Assembly: GCA_030916925.1 (NCBI GenBank)
Contig: JAUPVU010000007.1
Location: 1-15,613 of the forward strand
DNA from: Patescibacteria group bacterium
GTDB taxonomy: Bacteria > Patescibacteriota > WWE3 > 2-01-FULL-39-13
Length of the DNA stretch: 15,613 nucleotides
Direction: 5' to 3'
Shown: piece by piece, positions 1 to 5,121 of the stretch
How positions within the stretch are numbered: the first letter of the stretch is position 1
How the letters are laid out: each line of letters starts with the position of its first letter
Position numbers and translations under genes: made by a program
Notes under the pieces: model-generated
The model's input: only the letters and a program-made list of their open reading frames with translations
Told to the model about the DNA's origin: nothing
Database searches by the model: none

Positions 1-122
1 ATATTTCTATTATTGTGGATTAGTGAATATCGGCTGTTTTGTAAACTAAAGAGAAAACCTTTGAGGAATCACCTAATTAATCATTTGAGAAACTTGCAGT
101 TTCGAAGGAAATCACAAAGCCA
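1..122 (+). other. degenerate region upstream of the DnaX-like fragment
   Basis: There is no convincing coding region here. The frame of the downstream DnaX-like ORF continues upstream with plausible linker-type residues (45-77 and 81-122) but is broken by TAG and TGA at 21-26, TAA at 42-44 and TAA at 78-80. Another frame is open from base 1 to about 169, but its translation is basic and does not look like a protein. The likeliest reading is a decayed or rearranged part of dnaX; the left edge of the window hides the rest. Confidence 0.4.
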
Positions 123-482
123 ATGGTCTCAAAAGACTTTCCTTATAAGAAATTAATCGATTCACTAAAAGAAACAAACCATTCGATTTATTTGATATTA
201 AGTTCCTGTAAATTAAAAATGTTCGATGGAAAGAATCTTACCTTATCGGCATCATATTCATTTCATAAAGAGAGGGTACTAGGTAACAAAATCAGAAATA
301 TCATCGAAGAAGTATCAACCTCACTTAATGGTTCGCAAGTCGTTTTGCATTGTGATTTAAATGAGAAAAATCCTGATGCAACAAAATTAACTGATAAAAA
401 CGTGATAACTTCCAATAAAACTCCATTAGCGGATGTATTTAATAACGTATTTGGTGACTCACTAGAAGCTATTTCAGAATAG
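123..482 (+). CDS. DnaX (DNA polymerase III gamma/tau) C-terminal-domain-like protein, probable dnaX fragment
   Basis: The 119-residue product resembles the C-terminal domain of the clamp-loader subunit DnaX. It has a short amphipathic helix (about residues 8-18), then an LxxxCxLxxFDGxxLTL strand region (about 26-43), the family-typical FHKER motif (about 47-51), and a helix plus strand up to about residue 77. A full DnaX needs an N-terminal AAA+ ATPase of more than 300 residues, which is absent here, and the same frame upstream is closed by TAA at 78-80. ATG 123 is the only usual start after that stop; a weak GAAGGAA lies 13 bases upstream of it. recR lies downstream, and dnaX next to recR is a classic bacterial arrangement. 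I infer a split or decayed dnaX, with a free-standing C-terminal domain as the alternative. Family assignment is moderately sure; functionality is unsure. Confidence 0.55.
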   Translation: MVSKDFPYKKLIDSLKETNHSIYLILSSCKLKMFDGKNLTLSASYSFHKERVLGNKIRNIIEEVSTSLNGSQVVLHCDLNEKNPDATKLTDKNVITSNKTPLADVFNNVFGDSLEAISE

Positions 483-518
483 TCGTAAATCCCGTATGTA
501 TAGATTCCATTATGCTGC

Positions 519-547
519 TTGATTTACTATAGGTTATGTGCTATAAT
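519..547 (+). promoter_or_regulatory. strong sigma70-type promoter for the structured RNA element
   Basis: The -35 box TTGATT (519-524) and a perfect -10 box TATAAT (542-547) are separated by 17 bases. A TG dinucleotide at 539-540 makes it an extended -10 promoter. It is among the best promoter matches in the window. The expected start is about 553-555, which leaves a leader of about 220 bases before the first ORF, so the leader itself is likely part of the RNA product. Confidence 0.75.
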
Positions 548-756
548 TGTAGCCATAAGTTAGAAGGTTTGAATAGCAATTCATTGATTATTCGAGCTTT
601 TTAGCACCTCGCTAAAAAAGTCTCAAAAAGTACATTAACAATTTGCAAACTTAAAAAAGGATTATCTGAGGAATCAGTTCATGAAGAGTGAGTTGTTTCT
701 TCAGATAGTCTGGAGCTTTTTCCCGCTTGGGAGAATGAAACTTATGGGCATAGCCC

Positions 757-776
757 AGGAAAGGTTGTAAAGCAAC
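757..776 (+). promoter_or_regulatory. ribosome binding site with a hairpin between Shine-Dalgarno and AUG
   Basis: AGGAAAGG (757-764) is a good Shine-Dalgarno sequence but sits 12 bases from the ATG at 777, longer than usual. The intervening bases form the hairpin GUUGU-AAA-GCAAC (764-776), which ends exactly at the AUG. Folding would shorten the effective spacing, and a competing fold upstream (744-756) could tune access. This favours real translation of the ORF. Confidence 0.45.
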
Positions 777-1103
777 ATGGCACCGCAATTCAAGTTGGAA
801 ATCACAGCAGGACCAAATGTCCCGAACGAAGTTGTTGAGGCAGTAACTCAGCTTGTAAAAGCTGGACAGTACCAGTATTGGAGCTTCCCCAACGGAAGCG
901 CGTACTGGAAGTTCGTGTTGCCGTACACGGCTTTTAAGGTTGGTGATGCCACTGCCAAAGAGGTCTACAACTGTGGTATCCAAGCAAAGGATGCCAACCG
1001 CTCATACGGGGTTGGTATGGAAGTGTTGTACGGACCAGGTGCCGACTTTGGCATCTACTACTGGTCGAAAGATCAGATAGGCCTGAAGGTCACGATCGGC
1101 TAA
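777..1103 (+). CDS. unrecognised 108-residue protein encoded inside the structured RNA
   Basis: I do not recognise this protein. It begins MAPQFKLEITAG, has a likely amphipathic helix at about residues 17-30, then an aromatic-rich, probably beta-strand portion (three Trp, many Tyr) ending in a GLKVTIG strand. There is no signal peptide, membrane segment or cysteine motif. In favour of coding: a Shine-Dalgarno sequence, G in the first position of roughly 40% of codons by my count, few Arg/Ser/Leu, and codons such as TAC, AAC, TTC and GCC. Against: the RNA itself is highly structured through the ORF, the opposite strand has an equally long open frame (651-983), and a GC-richer region leaves frames open by chance. 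Codon choice differs from the neighbouring ribosomal genes, which suggests foreign origin or constraint by RNA folding. It could be a protein acting on its own RNA. Confidence 0.55.
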   Translation: MAPQFKLEITAGPNVPNEVVEAVTQLVKAGQYQYWSFPNGSAYWKFVLPYTAFKVGDATAKEVYNCGIQAKDANRSYGVGMEVLYGPGADFGIYYWSKDQIGLKVTIG

Positions 1104-1142
1104 CATAGCCGCCCAACACGAGCCCGAAGAAAGCTCAAGACT

Positions 1143-1195
1143 GCCAAAGTCGCAAGACATGGCGCTATTGATGAGTAAGGTCGAAAGACACTTAC
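1143..1195 (+). other. two consecutive look-alike GNRA hairpins with bulged A
   Basis: Hairpin 1: GCCA (1143-1146), unpaired AA, then GUC-GCAA-GAC (1149-1158), a bulged A (1159), and UGGC (1160-1163). Hairpin 2: GUAAG (1175-1179), then GUC-GAAA-GAC (1180-1189), a bulged A (1190), and CUUAC (1191-1195). Both tips share the 11-base pattern GTCGMAAGACA while the outer stems differ in sequence but still pair. That is the signature expected of a conserved RNA tertiary or protein-binding motif. Confidence 0.6.
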
Positions 1196-1265
1196 CAGGA
1201 ATAGCTTAATGTGCATATGCTAGCTCAGGGATCTCTAAATTGGGGTACAAAGAAGTTTGCAAGAA

Positions 1266-1343
1266 CGAAGTGGAAGCGCTAAAGCTTAAGAATTTGATGA
1301 TCAATTCGATCATTATCTAATCTTATTCTTTGCTTTCACTCCG
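1266..1343 (+). other. long imperfect stem-loop directly before the ribozyme
   Basis: Bases 1266-1277 pair with 1332-1343 in 11 of 12 positions (one A-C mismatch, one G-U). Further in, AAGAAT (1288-1293) pairs with ATTCTT (1325-1330), and ATGATC (1297-1302) pairs with GATCAT (1308-1313) around a 5-base loop. The stem ends two bases before stem III of the hammerhead, so it may stack on the ribozyme or protect the processed 3' end. Confidence 0.55.
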
Positions 1344-1345
1344 TG

Positions 1346-1396
1346 TTGTTCGCGCATAGCGCCTGATGAGACCTAGGAAGTTTAGGTCGAAAACAA
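1346..1396 (+). ncRNA. type III hammerhead ribozyme
   Basis: All invariant core positions of a hammerhead are present in type III order. Stem III is UUGUU (1346-1350) with AACAA (1392-1396). The cleavage-site residue is C1351, in the triplet UUC, which fits the NUH rule. Stem I is GCGC-AUA-GCGC (1352-1362). The core is CUGAUGA (1363-1369). Stem II is GACCUA (1370-1375) with UAGGUC (1383-1388) around a 7-base loop. GAA (1389-1391) follows, with A1392-U1350 as the required A15.1-U16.1 pair. Cleavage is expected 3' of C1351, leaving the upstream RNA with a 2',3'-cyclic phosphate end. Stem I has only a 3-base loop, so the usual loop I-loop II contact may be weak. No second hammerhead was found upstream, so the sequence predicts 3' trimming rather than release of a circle. 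Confidence 0.85.
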
Positions 1397-1451
1397 TTTT
1401 CACCATCGCTCATCTCCCAAATAATATTGATACATTTGCTACTGCATATGC

Positions 1452-1460
1452 TGATATAAT
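1452..1460 (+). promoter_or_regulatory. extended -10 promoter for recR, leaderless arrangement
   Basis: TGATATAAT is a perfect extended -10 box (TG at 1452-1453, TATAAT at 1455-1460). The recR ATG begins 8 bases after it, so transcription would start at or within a base or two of the AUG. No Shine-Dalgarno sequence can fit. It lies downstream of the hammerhead, making recR transcription independent of the RNA element. Confidence 0.65.
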
Positions 1461-1468
1461 TCCTTAAT

Positions 1469-2086
1469 ATGGATTTACCGAAATCAATTCAAGATTTAGT
1501 CGAGTCTTTTGAAATGTTGCCTGGAATTGGTCCTAAAACAGCGCAAAGGTTAGCTTTTTATGTTCTTCGTTTGCCACTAGATGATGTTAAAAGATTTTCC
1601 GAATCCGTCAATTCGATCAAAGAGAACACAAAAATTTGTAAAGAATGTTTTAATGTTGCCGAGGATGAACTTTGCAGTGTGTGTGCAAACCCATCCAGAG
1701 GCCGTCAGACGATTTGTGTTGTGGAAAGTCCACTAGATGTCATTGCGCTTGAGAAATCCGGCTATAAAGGCGTGTACCACGTTTTACATGGTTTTATAAA
1801 TCCAATTGCTGGTGTTGGGCCAGACGAAATTTTTATTCCTCAGTTATTTAATCGATTATCTTTGTTAGGGGAAGCTGGAGTACAAGTTAGCGAAATAATT
1901 TTAGCTACAAGTACTTCTATGGAAGGCGAGTCGACCTCGATGTACATTAATCGTGAACTCGTTAAGAATTATGGTGATTCTATTAAGGTAAGTAGGATAG
2001 GAAAGGGTTTACCGATGGGGGCCGATATCGAATTTGCCGATGAGAGGACGCTTAGCGACGCGATACAGGGAAGGACAACCATATAA
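1469..2086 (+). CDS. recR: recombination mediator protein RecR
   Basis: RecR forms a ring-shaped clamp that acts with RecF/RecO to load RecA on gapped single-stranded DNA. The 205-residue length is normal for the family. An N-terminal helix-hairpin-helix (about residues 7-30, LPGIGPKTAQRLAF) is followed by a zinc finger with Cys57, Cys60, Cys69 and Cys72. A Toprim domain follows (about 80-175, starting ICVVESPLDVIALE), and the hallmark C-terminal GxGLPMGADIEFADExTLSDAIQGR region closes the protein. Start ATG 1469 gives the canonical N-terminus and lies 8 bases after a -10 box. cysS follows 34 bases downstream with its own promoter-like box. Upstream, the usual dnaX neighbour is reduced to a C-terminal fragment and separated by the RNA element. 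Confidence 0.97.
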   Translation: MDLPKSIQDLVESFEMLPGIGPKTAQRLAFYVLRLPLDDVKRFSESVNSIKENTKICKECFNVAEDELCSVCANPSRGRQTICVVESPLDVIALEKSGYKGVYHVLHGFINPIAGVGPDEIFIPQLFNRLSLLGEAGVQVSEIILATSTSMEGESTSMYINRELVKNYGDSIKVSRIGKGLPMGADIEFADERTLSDAIQGRTTI

Positions 2087-2105
2087 ACGGGATCCGATTT
2101 AATTC

Positions 2106-2114
2106 TGCTAAAAT
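2106..2114 (+). promoter_or_regulatory. extended -10 promoter for cysS, leaderless arrangement
   Basis: TGCTAAAAT gives a TG at 2106-2107 and a TAAAAT box at 2109-2114. The cysS ATG starts 6 bases after the box, so the AUG would be at the 5' end of the transcript. No Shine-Dalgarno sequence is visible before the ATG. Confidence 0.5.
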
Positions 2115-2120
2115 AATTAC

Positions 2121-3548
2121 ATGTCTGATTTATATTTATACAACTCTCTAACTAAAAAAAAGGAGCTTTTTGTTCCTATCAAAAGTGATTCGGTGAGTAT
2201 GTATACATGCGGTTTCACAGTCTACGACCATACACATATCGGACACATTAAGAAATATGTTGGGGATGATTTAGTCAAACGCGCACTGCAATTTAATGGT
2301 TATAAGGTTAATCATGTGCAAAATGTAACCGATGTTGGGCATTTGGTTTCTGATAGCGATGAGGGCGAGGATAAGATGGAAAAAGGCGCTCGCAAATATA
2401 ATTTGACTGTGGAGGAAATATCCAGAAAATACGAGAAAGAATTTTATTCAACAATGGATAAAATGAATGTCATCCGTCCAAACATTGTGGAAAGAGCAGC
2501 AAGTGACAAAAGTATTGCAGAACAGATTTCTAACATTGAGAAGTTAGTTGCTAATGAATATGCTTATGTTACAGAGCTTGGCGTTTATTTTAATGTAGCA
2601 AAACTTCCAAACTACAATCCTTTTTCCAATCAAAATCTAGAAGATAAATTGCAGGGAAGTAGGGAAGGTTTGATTACACATCCAAACAAAAAGAATAATG
2701 CTGATTTCGCTATCTGGGTCTTTAGAAAAGGTGACCATGCAAATCACACAATGCATTGGGATAGTCCTTGGGGAGATGGCTTTCCGGGATGGCATATTGA
2801 GTGTTCGACGATTTCCATGGCAAATTTAGGAGAGAGAATCGATATTCATACAGGAGGAATTGATCATCTAGAGATCCATCATCCCAATGAAATCGCACAA
2901 AACTACGGTATTTGTGGTCATGATGTTGTTCAATATTGGATGCATCATAATTTCTTGACCGTCGACGGAAAGAAAATGAGCAAGTCATTGAACAACTTTT
3001 ATACCCTGGAAGATGTTATTTCTAAAGGTTTTGATCCAATGGTCTTTAGATATCACATGCTTGGAACACATTACAGACAACAATTGAACTTTACTTGGGA
3101 GTCTTTGGCGGGTGCAGACAATGCTTACAATATTTTGATTGATAATCTGTTTCTTGAAAAAGGAAGGATGGATGAGAATGGTGAAATTAATATCGATTAT
3201 AGTGATAAGTTCCTTGAAGCTATAAACAATGATTTTAATACTCCTCAAGCTCTTGCCGTTATGTGGGAGCTCCTACGAGATAAGAAAGTTTCTGGTGCAG
3301 ATAGATTTGTAACTGTTATGAAATTTGATGAAGTGTTTGGATTAAATTTAAAGTCAAAGGTTGAGAATTTATCAAAATCTGTAAATATAGCTCTCCCTGA
3401 AGAAATCAAAGTTTTAGTGGAGAGTAGAGAAAAAGCTAGAAAAGATGGTGATTGGAAGAAATCTGACACACTAAGAGATGAAATTACATCAAAAGGTTAT
3501 CTTGTAAATGATACTTCTGGAGGACAAGTAGTTGTACGTATTAGCTAA
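2121..3548 (+). CDS. cysS: cysteinyl-tRNA synthetase
   Basis: This class I aminoacyl-tRNA synthetase attaches cysteine to tRNA-Cys in the cytoplasm. The 475 residues match the family length. The HIGH motif is at residues 39-42 and KMSKS at 285-289. The catalytic zinc ligands are all present: Cys30, Cys228, His253 and Glu257 (in IHHPNE). The substrate-binding GWHIECS segment is at about 223-229, and the C-terminal helical tRNA-binding domain ends in the usual REKARKDGDWKKSDTLRDEI region. The start follows a -10-like box at close distance. The stop overlaps the convergent ychF stop by 4 bases (3545-3548), so there is no room for a terminator between the two genes. Confidence 0.97.
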   Translation: MSDLYLYNSLTKKKELFVPIKSDSVSMYTCGFTVYDHTHIGHIKKYVGDDLVKRALQFNGYKVNHVQNVTDVGHLVSDSDEGEDKMEKGARKYNLTVEEISRKYEKEFYSTMDKMNVIRPNIVERAASDKSIAEQISNIEKLVANEYAYVTELGVYFNVAKLPNYNPFSNQNLEDKLQGSREGLITHPNKKNNADFAIWVFRKGDHANHTMHWDSPWGDGFPGWHIECSTISMANLGERIDIHTGGIDHLEIHHPNEIAQNYGICGHDVVQYWMHHNFLTVDGKKMSKSLNNFYTLEDVISKGFDPMVFRYHMLGTHYRQQLNFTWESLAGADNAYNILIDNLFLEKGRMDENGEINIDYSDKFLEAINNDFNTPQALAVMWELLRDKKVSGADRFVTVMKFDEVFGLNLKSKVENLSKSVNIALPEEIKVLVESREKARKDGDWKKSDTLRDEITSKGYLVNDTSGGQVVVRIS

Positions 3549-4636
3549 TTGCTTCCTATCTTAAATTCAATCACATCTCCATCCTGGACTATGTATTCTT
3601 TTCCTTCTAGTCTTAGTTTGCCTGCGTCGCGTGCTGCGGGGCGGCTGCCGACTGCGATGTAGTCTGCGAATTTAATTACTTCAGCCTTTATAAAGTTCTT
3701 CTCAAAATCACCATGAATCCGCCCCGCAGCCTGTTGAGCCGTCATTCCTCTATGAATTTCCCAAGCTCTTACTTCTTTTTCTCCTGCCGTTAAAAATGAG
3801 ATTAAACCGAGCTTTTGGTAGCAGATTTTAATAACCTTATCCAATCCCGATATTGGAATGCCAAGTTCGGCTAAGTAAGATTGTTGGTCTTCTGCACTTA
3901 AGCTAGATAACTCTGATTCTAATTTAGCGTTTATATAAGTTGCTAAATGGCCTTTATACTCGGCAAAGGTTGATTCCTTTAACCTTTCATCAGTTTCATC
4001 GACATTAAAGACATAAACCATTTCTTTGTCTGTTAGTAAGTAGAGTGGGCGAATAAATTCCTTATAGTTTTTTTCATCCAAAAGAGCACGAATATCATAT
4101 GCAAATTTTCCACTTGAGACTAATTGTCTAACTTGTTCCATTATTCCAGCTTCCTTATGAGCGGCTGTTCCTTTGCTTACAGTTTTTATTTTCTTCTCGA
4201 TTGTTTCTAAATCCTTAATTAAAAGTTCGCTGTTTATTACGTCGGTATCATCATTTGGATTTTTGCTGTGCTCGCGGATTATATTTTCGTCACTAAAATC
4301 CCGCACGACCTGAATAATCATATCGACTTCTCGAATGGTAGATAGAAACTGATTTCCCAGTCCTTCGCCTTTACTGGCACCTTTAACAAGGCCTGCGATA
4401 TCAACAAATTCTATAGTTGATCTAACAATTGGGGGGAGTTTTCCAGTTTCTTTTAATACAGCTTGTTGAAGGTCTTCGAGTCTACTATCTGGAACATCCA
4501 CAATTCCGATATTAGGATCGATCGTGGCAAAAGGATAATTCGCACTTAATGCTTGTTCGCGTTTTAATATTGAATTAAATAATGTAGATTTACCGACATT
4601 TGGTAAACCAACAATTCCTACCGCTAATTGACTCAT
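3545..4636 (-). CDS. ychF: redox-regulated ribosome-binding ATPase/GTPase YchF (OLA1 family)
   Basis: YchF is a universally conserved Obg-related P-loop nucleotidase that binds ribosomes. The 363-residue length is standard. G1/Walker A is GLPNVGKS (residues 10-17), G3 is DIAGLV (79-84), and the G4 position reads NVDE (211-214) in place of NKxD, the change that gives this family its ATP preference. A helical coiled-coil segment lies at about 135-175, and the C-terminal TGS domain runs from about 280 to the end (LISFLTAGEKEVRAW onward). ATG 4636 sits 7 bases after an extended -10 box on the minus strand. The gene converges with cysS and overlaps its stop codon. Confidence 0.96.
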   Translation of the reverse strand: MSQLAVGIVGLPNVGKSTLFNSILKREQALSANYPFATIDPNIGIVDVPDSRLEDLQQAVLKETGKLPPIVRSTIEFVDIAGLVKGASKGEGLGNQFLSTIREVDMIIQVVRDFSDENIIREHSKNPNDDTDVINSELLIKDLETIEKKIKTVSKGTAAHKEAGIMEQVRQLVSSGKFAYDIRALLDEKNYKEFIRPLYLLTDKEMVYVFNVDETDERLKESTFAEYKGHLATYINAKLESELSSLSAEDQQSYLAELGIPISGLDKVIKICYQKLGLISFLTAGEKEVRAWEIHRGMTAQQAAGRIHGDFEKNFIKAEVIKFADYIAVGSRPAARDAGKLRLEGKEYIVQDGDVIEFKIGSN

Positions 4637-4643
4637 CCGGTAA

Positions 4644-4652
4644 ATTATATCA
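4644..4652 (-). promoter_or_regulatory. extended -10 promoter for ychF, leaderless arrangement
   Basis: Read on the minus strand, this is TGATATAAT, the same extended -10 as before recR. It ends 7 bases before the ychF ATG. No TTGACA-like -35 is found at the right distance. The perfect palindrome ACAAAATTTTGT (4661-4672) covers the -35 position and could be an operator, which is speculative. Confidence 0.55.
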
Positions 4653-4756
4653 GAGGTTTAACAAAATTTTGTCTATTCCGTCTCCGTGTTAGATTGTGGA
4701 AGAACGAACTCGGGAGTATCAAATCTTCCGTGAGAATATTATCACAAACTCCTTTT

Positions 4757-4787
4757 TTGACAATTTGAACTTAAAATATAGTATTAT
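4757..4787 (+). promoter_or_regulatory. promoter for the 59-residue DUF5679-like gene
   Basis: A perfect TTGACA -35 (4757-4762) is followed by an AT-rich -10 region (TATAGTATTAT, 4777-4787) in which the exact hexamer is uncertain because spacing is 14, 16 or 19 bases depending on choice. The gene begins at 4830, so this transcript does have a leader, with an AGTAGGTG Shine-Dalgarno-like stretch at 4815-4822. Confidence 0.5.
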
Positions 4788-4829
4788 TGCTTTTATGAAT
4801 TTTAAAATTGTGAAAGTAGGTGATATTTA

Positions 4830-5009
4830 ATGGTTACATTTTATAGCGTTCAAATTAAAGCATCTGTTGAAGTAGAAGAATCAGCAGTTGAAGTAGTTAC
4901 TATGAAGAATGGAAGATTAGCAGCAAAAGCTGTTTTGAATAAAGATGGTAAAGAATTGAAATTATTCAAGATCTTATCAAAAGACGAAGCAGAAAGACTT
5001 CAAAAGTAA
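4830..5009 (+). CDS. small DUF5679-like protein lacking the zinc-binding cysteines
   Basis: This 59-residue ORF (MVTFYSVQIK... to ...DEAERLQK) has its own promoter, a Shine-Dalgarno-like AGTAGGTG 7 bases before the ATG, and a following stem-loop, so it is very likely expressed. Its layout matches the small DUF5679 family as I remember it: an aromatic-x-V start, a VEV segment, the hallmark TMKNGRxAAK (about residues 24-33), and a FKI-type strand near the end (46-48). In that family, as I recall it, cysteine pairs flank the NGR motif and would bind zinc. Here the positions read Ser/Ile and a DGKE turn, so no metal site is possible. The function is unknown. The family link is an inference from motif order. 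Confidence 0.75.
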   Translation: MVTFYSVQIKASVEVEESAVEVVTMKNGRLAAKAVLNKDGKELKLFKILSKDEAERLQK

Positions 5010-5017
5010 AAATTAAA

Positions 5018-5063
5018 CAGGCGAAGGTATAGCTAAAGTTTAATTTTTCTATACCTTCGCTTG
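5018..5063 (+). terminator. long stem-loop after the 59-residue gene
   Basis: GCGAAGGTATAG (5021-5032) pairs perfectly with CTATACCTTCGC (5049-5060) around a 16-base loop, and the stem extends three more pairs outward (one G-U). It begins 11 bases after the stop codon. There is no clear T-run after it, so it is either a U-poor terminator or an mRNA-stabilising 3' structure. Confidence 0.55.
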
Positions 5064-5083
5064 GTATTAATCCTCAAAAAGCG

Positions 5084-5112
5084 TTGCTTGCTCAATATTT
5101 CCATGCTATTAT
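5084..5112 (+). promoter_or_regulatory. promoter for the rpsF-ssb-rpsR run, leaderless arrangement
   Basis: TTGCTT (5084-5089) and TATTAT (5107-5112) are separated by exactly 17 bases, with the extended TG at 5104-5105. The rpsF ATG begins 9 bases after the -10 box, so the transcript would start at or very near the AUG. Confidence 0.65.
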
Positions 5113-5121
5113 TTTCGTGTT

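Larger units (their letters stand above)
554..1396 (+). ncRNA. large hairpin-rich RNA element with embedded ORF and terminal hammerhead ribozyme
   Basis: The span runs from the predicted start of the strong promoter to the end of a hammerhead core. Hairpins read by eye: 571-593 (one bulge), 598-618 (8 bp), 666-677 (GGAA loop), 697-713 (7 bp, UAG loop), 718-735 (GCUU loop), 744-756 (GGGC-AUA-GCCC), 764-776, 849-864 (6 bp, GUAA loop), 883-899 (6 bp), 920-931, 991-1018 (9 bp), 1058-1080 (GAAA loop), 1097-1111 (6 bp, across the stop codon), 1143-1163 (GCAA loop), 1175-1195 (GAAA loop) and 1266-1343. A possible closing helix pairs 642-652 with 1253-1263. Base composition is near 50% GC in 841-960, higher than the neighbouring genes. 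I see no tmRNA, RNase P, SRP or intron signature. Boundaries are inferred, and no folding program was run. Confidence 0.6.

Noticed and set aside
1..169. Open frame from base 1 to about 169 as the end of dnaX
   Set aside because: Its translation is basic and rich in rare codons with no DnaX-like features, while the other frame carries the recognisable domain.
666..740. CTGAGGA near 666 followed by GAAAC near 736 as a second hammerhead
   Set aside because: The first matches CUGANGA, but the bases after it and before GAAA do not form a stem II, and there is no matching stem III with a cleavage triplet.
651..983. Minus-strand open frame of 110 codons opposite the 108-residue ORF
   Set aside because: It has no ribosome binding site or promoter, its residue mix is unnatural, and it lies across the hairpin-rich RNA. 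It is kept open by the locally higher GC.
554..1396. Group I or group II intron, tmRNA, RNase P RNA or SRP RNA
   Set aside because: No domain V-like AGC/GAAA helix of the right shape, no paired P7-type GACUA/UAGUC elements in order, no tRNA-like ends, and none of the conserved RNase P or SRP blocks are visible.
554..1396. Obelisk or other viroid-like circular RNA captured as DNA
   Set aside because: A type III hammerhead and a small ORF are suggestive, but there is only one ribozyme, no rod-like self-complementarity is evident, the ORF does not resemble an Oblin as far as I can judge, and a bacterial promoter drives it within chromosomal genes.
483..1468. Target-site duplications or terminal inverted repeats around the RNA element
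   Set aside because: The only similarity between the two flanks is their promoter-like TTGAT...TATAATT composition; no exact repeat that would mark an insertion was found by eye.
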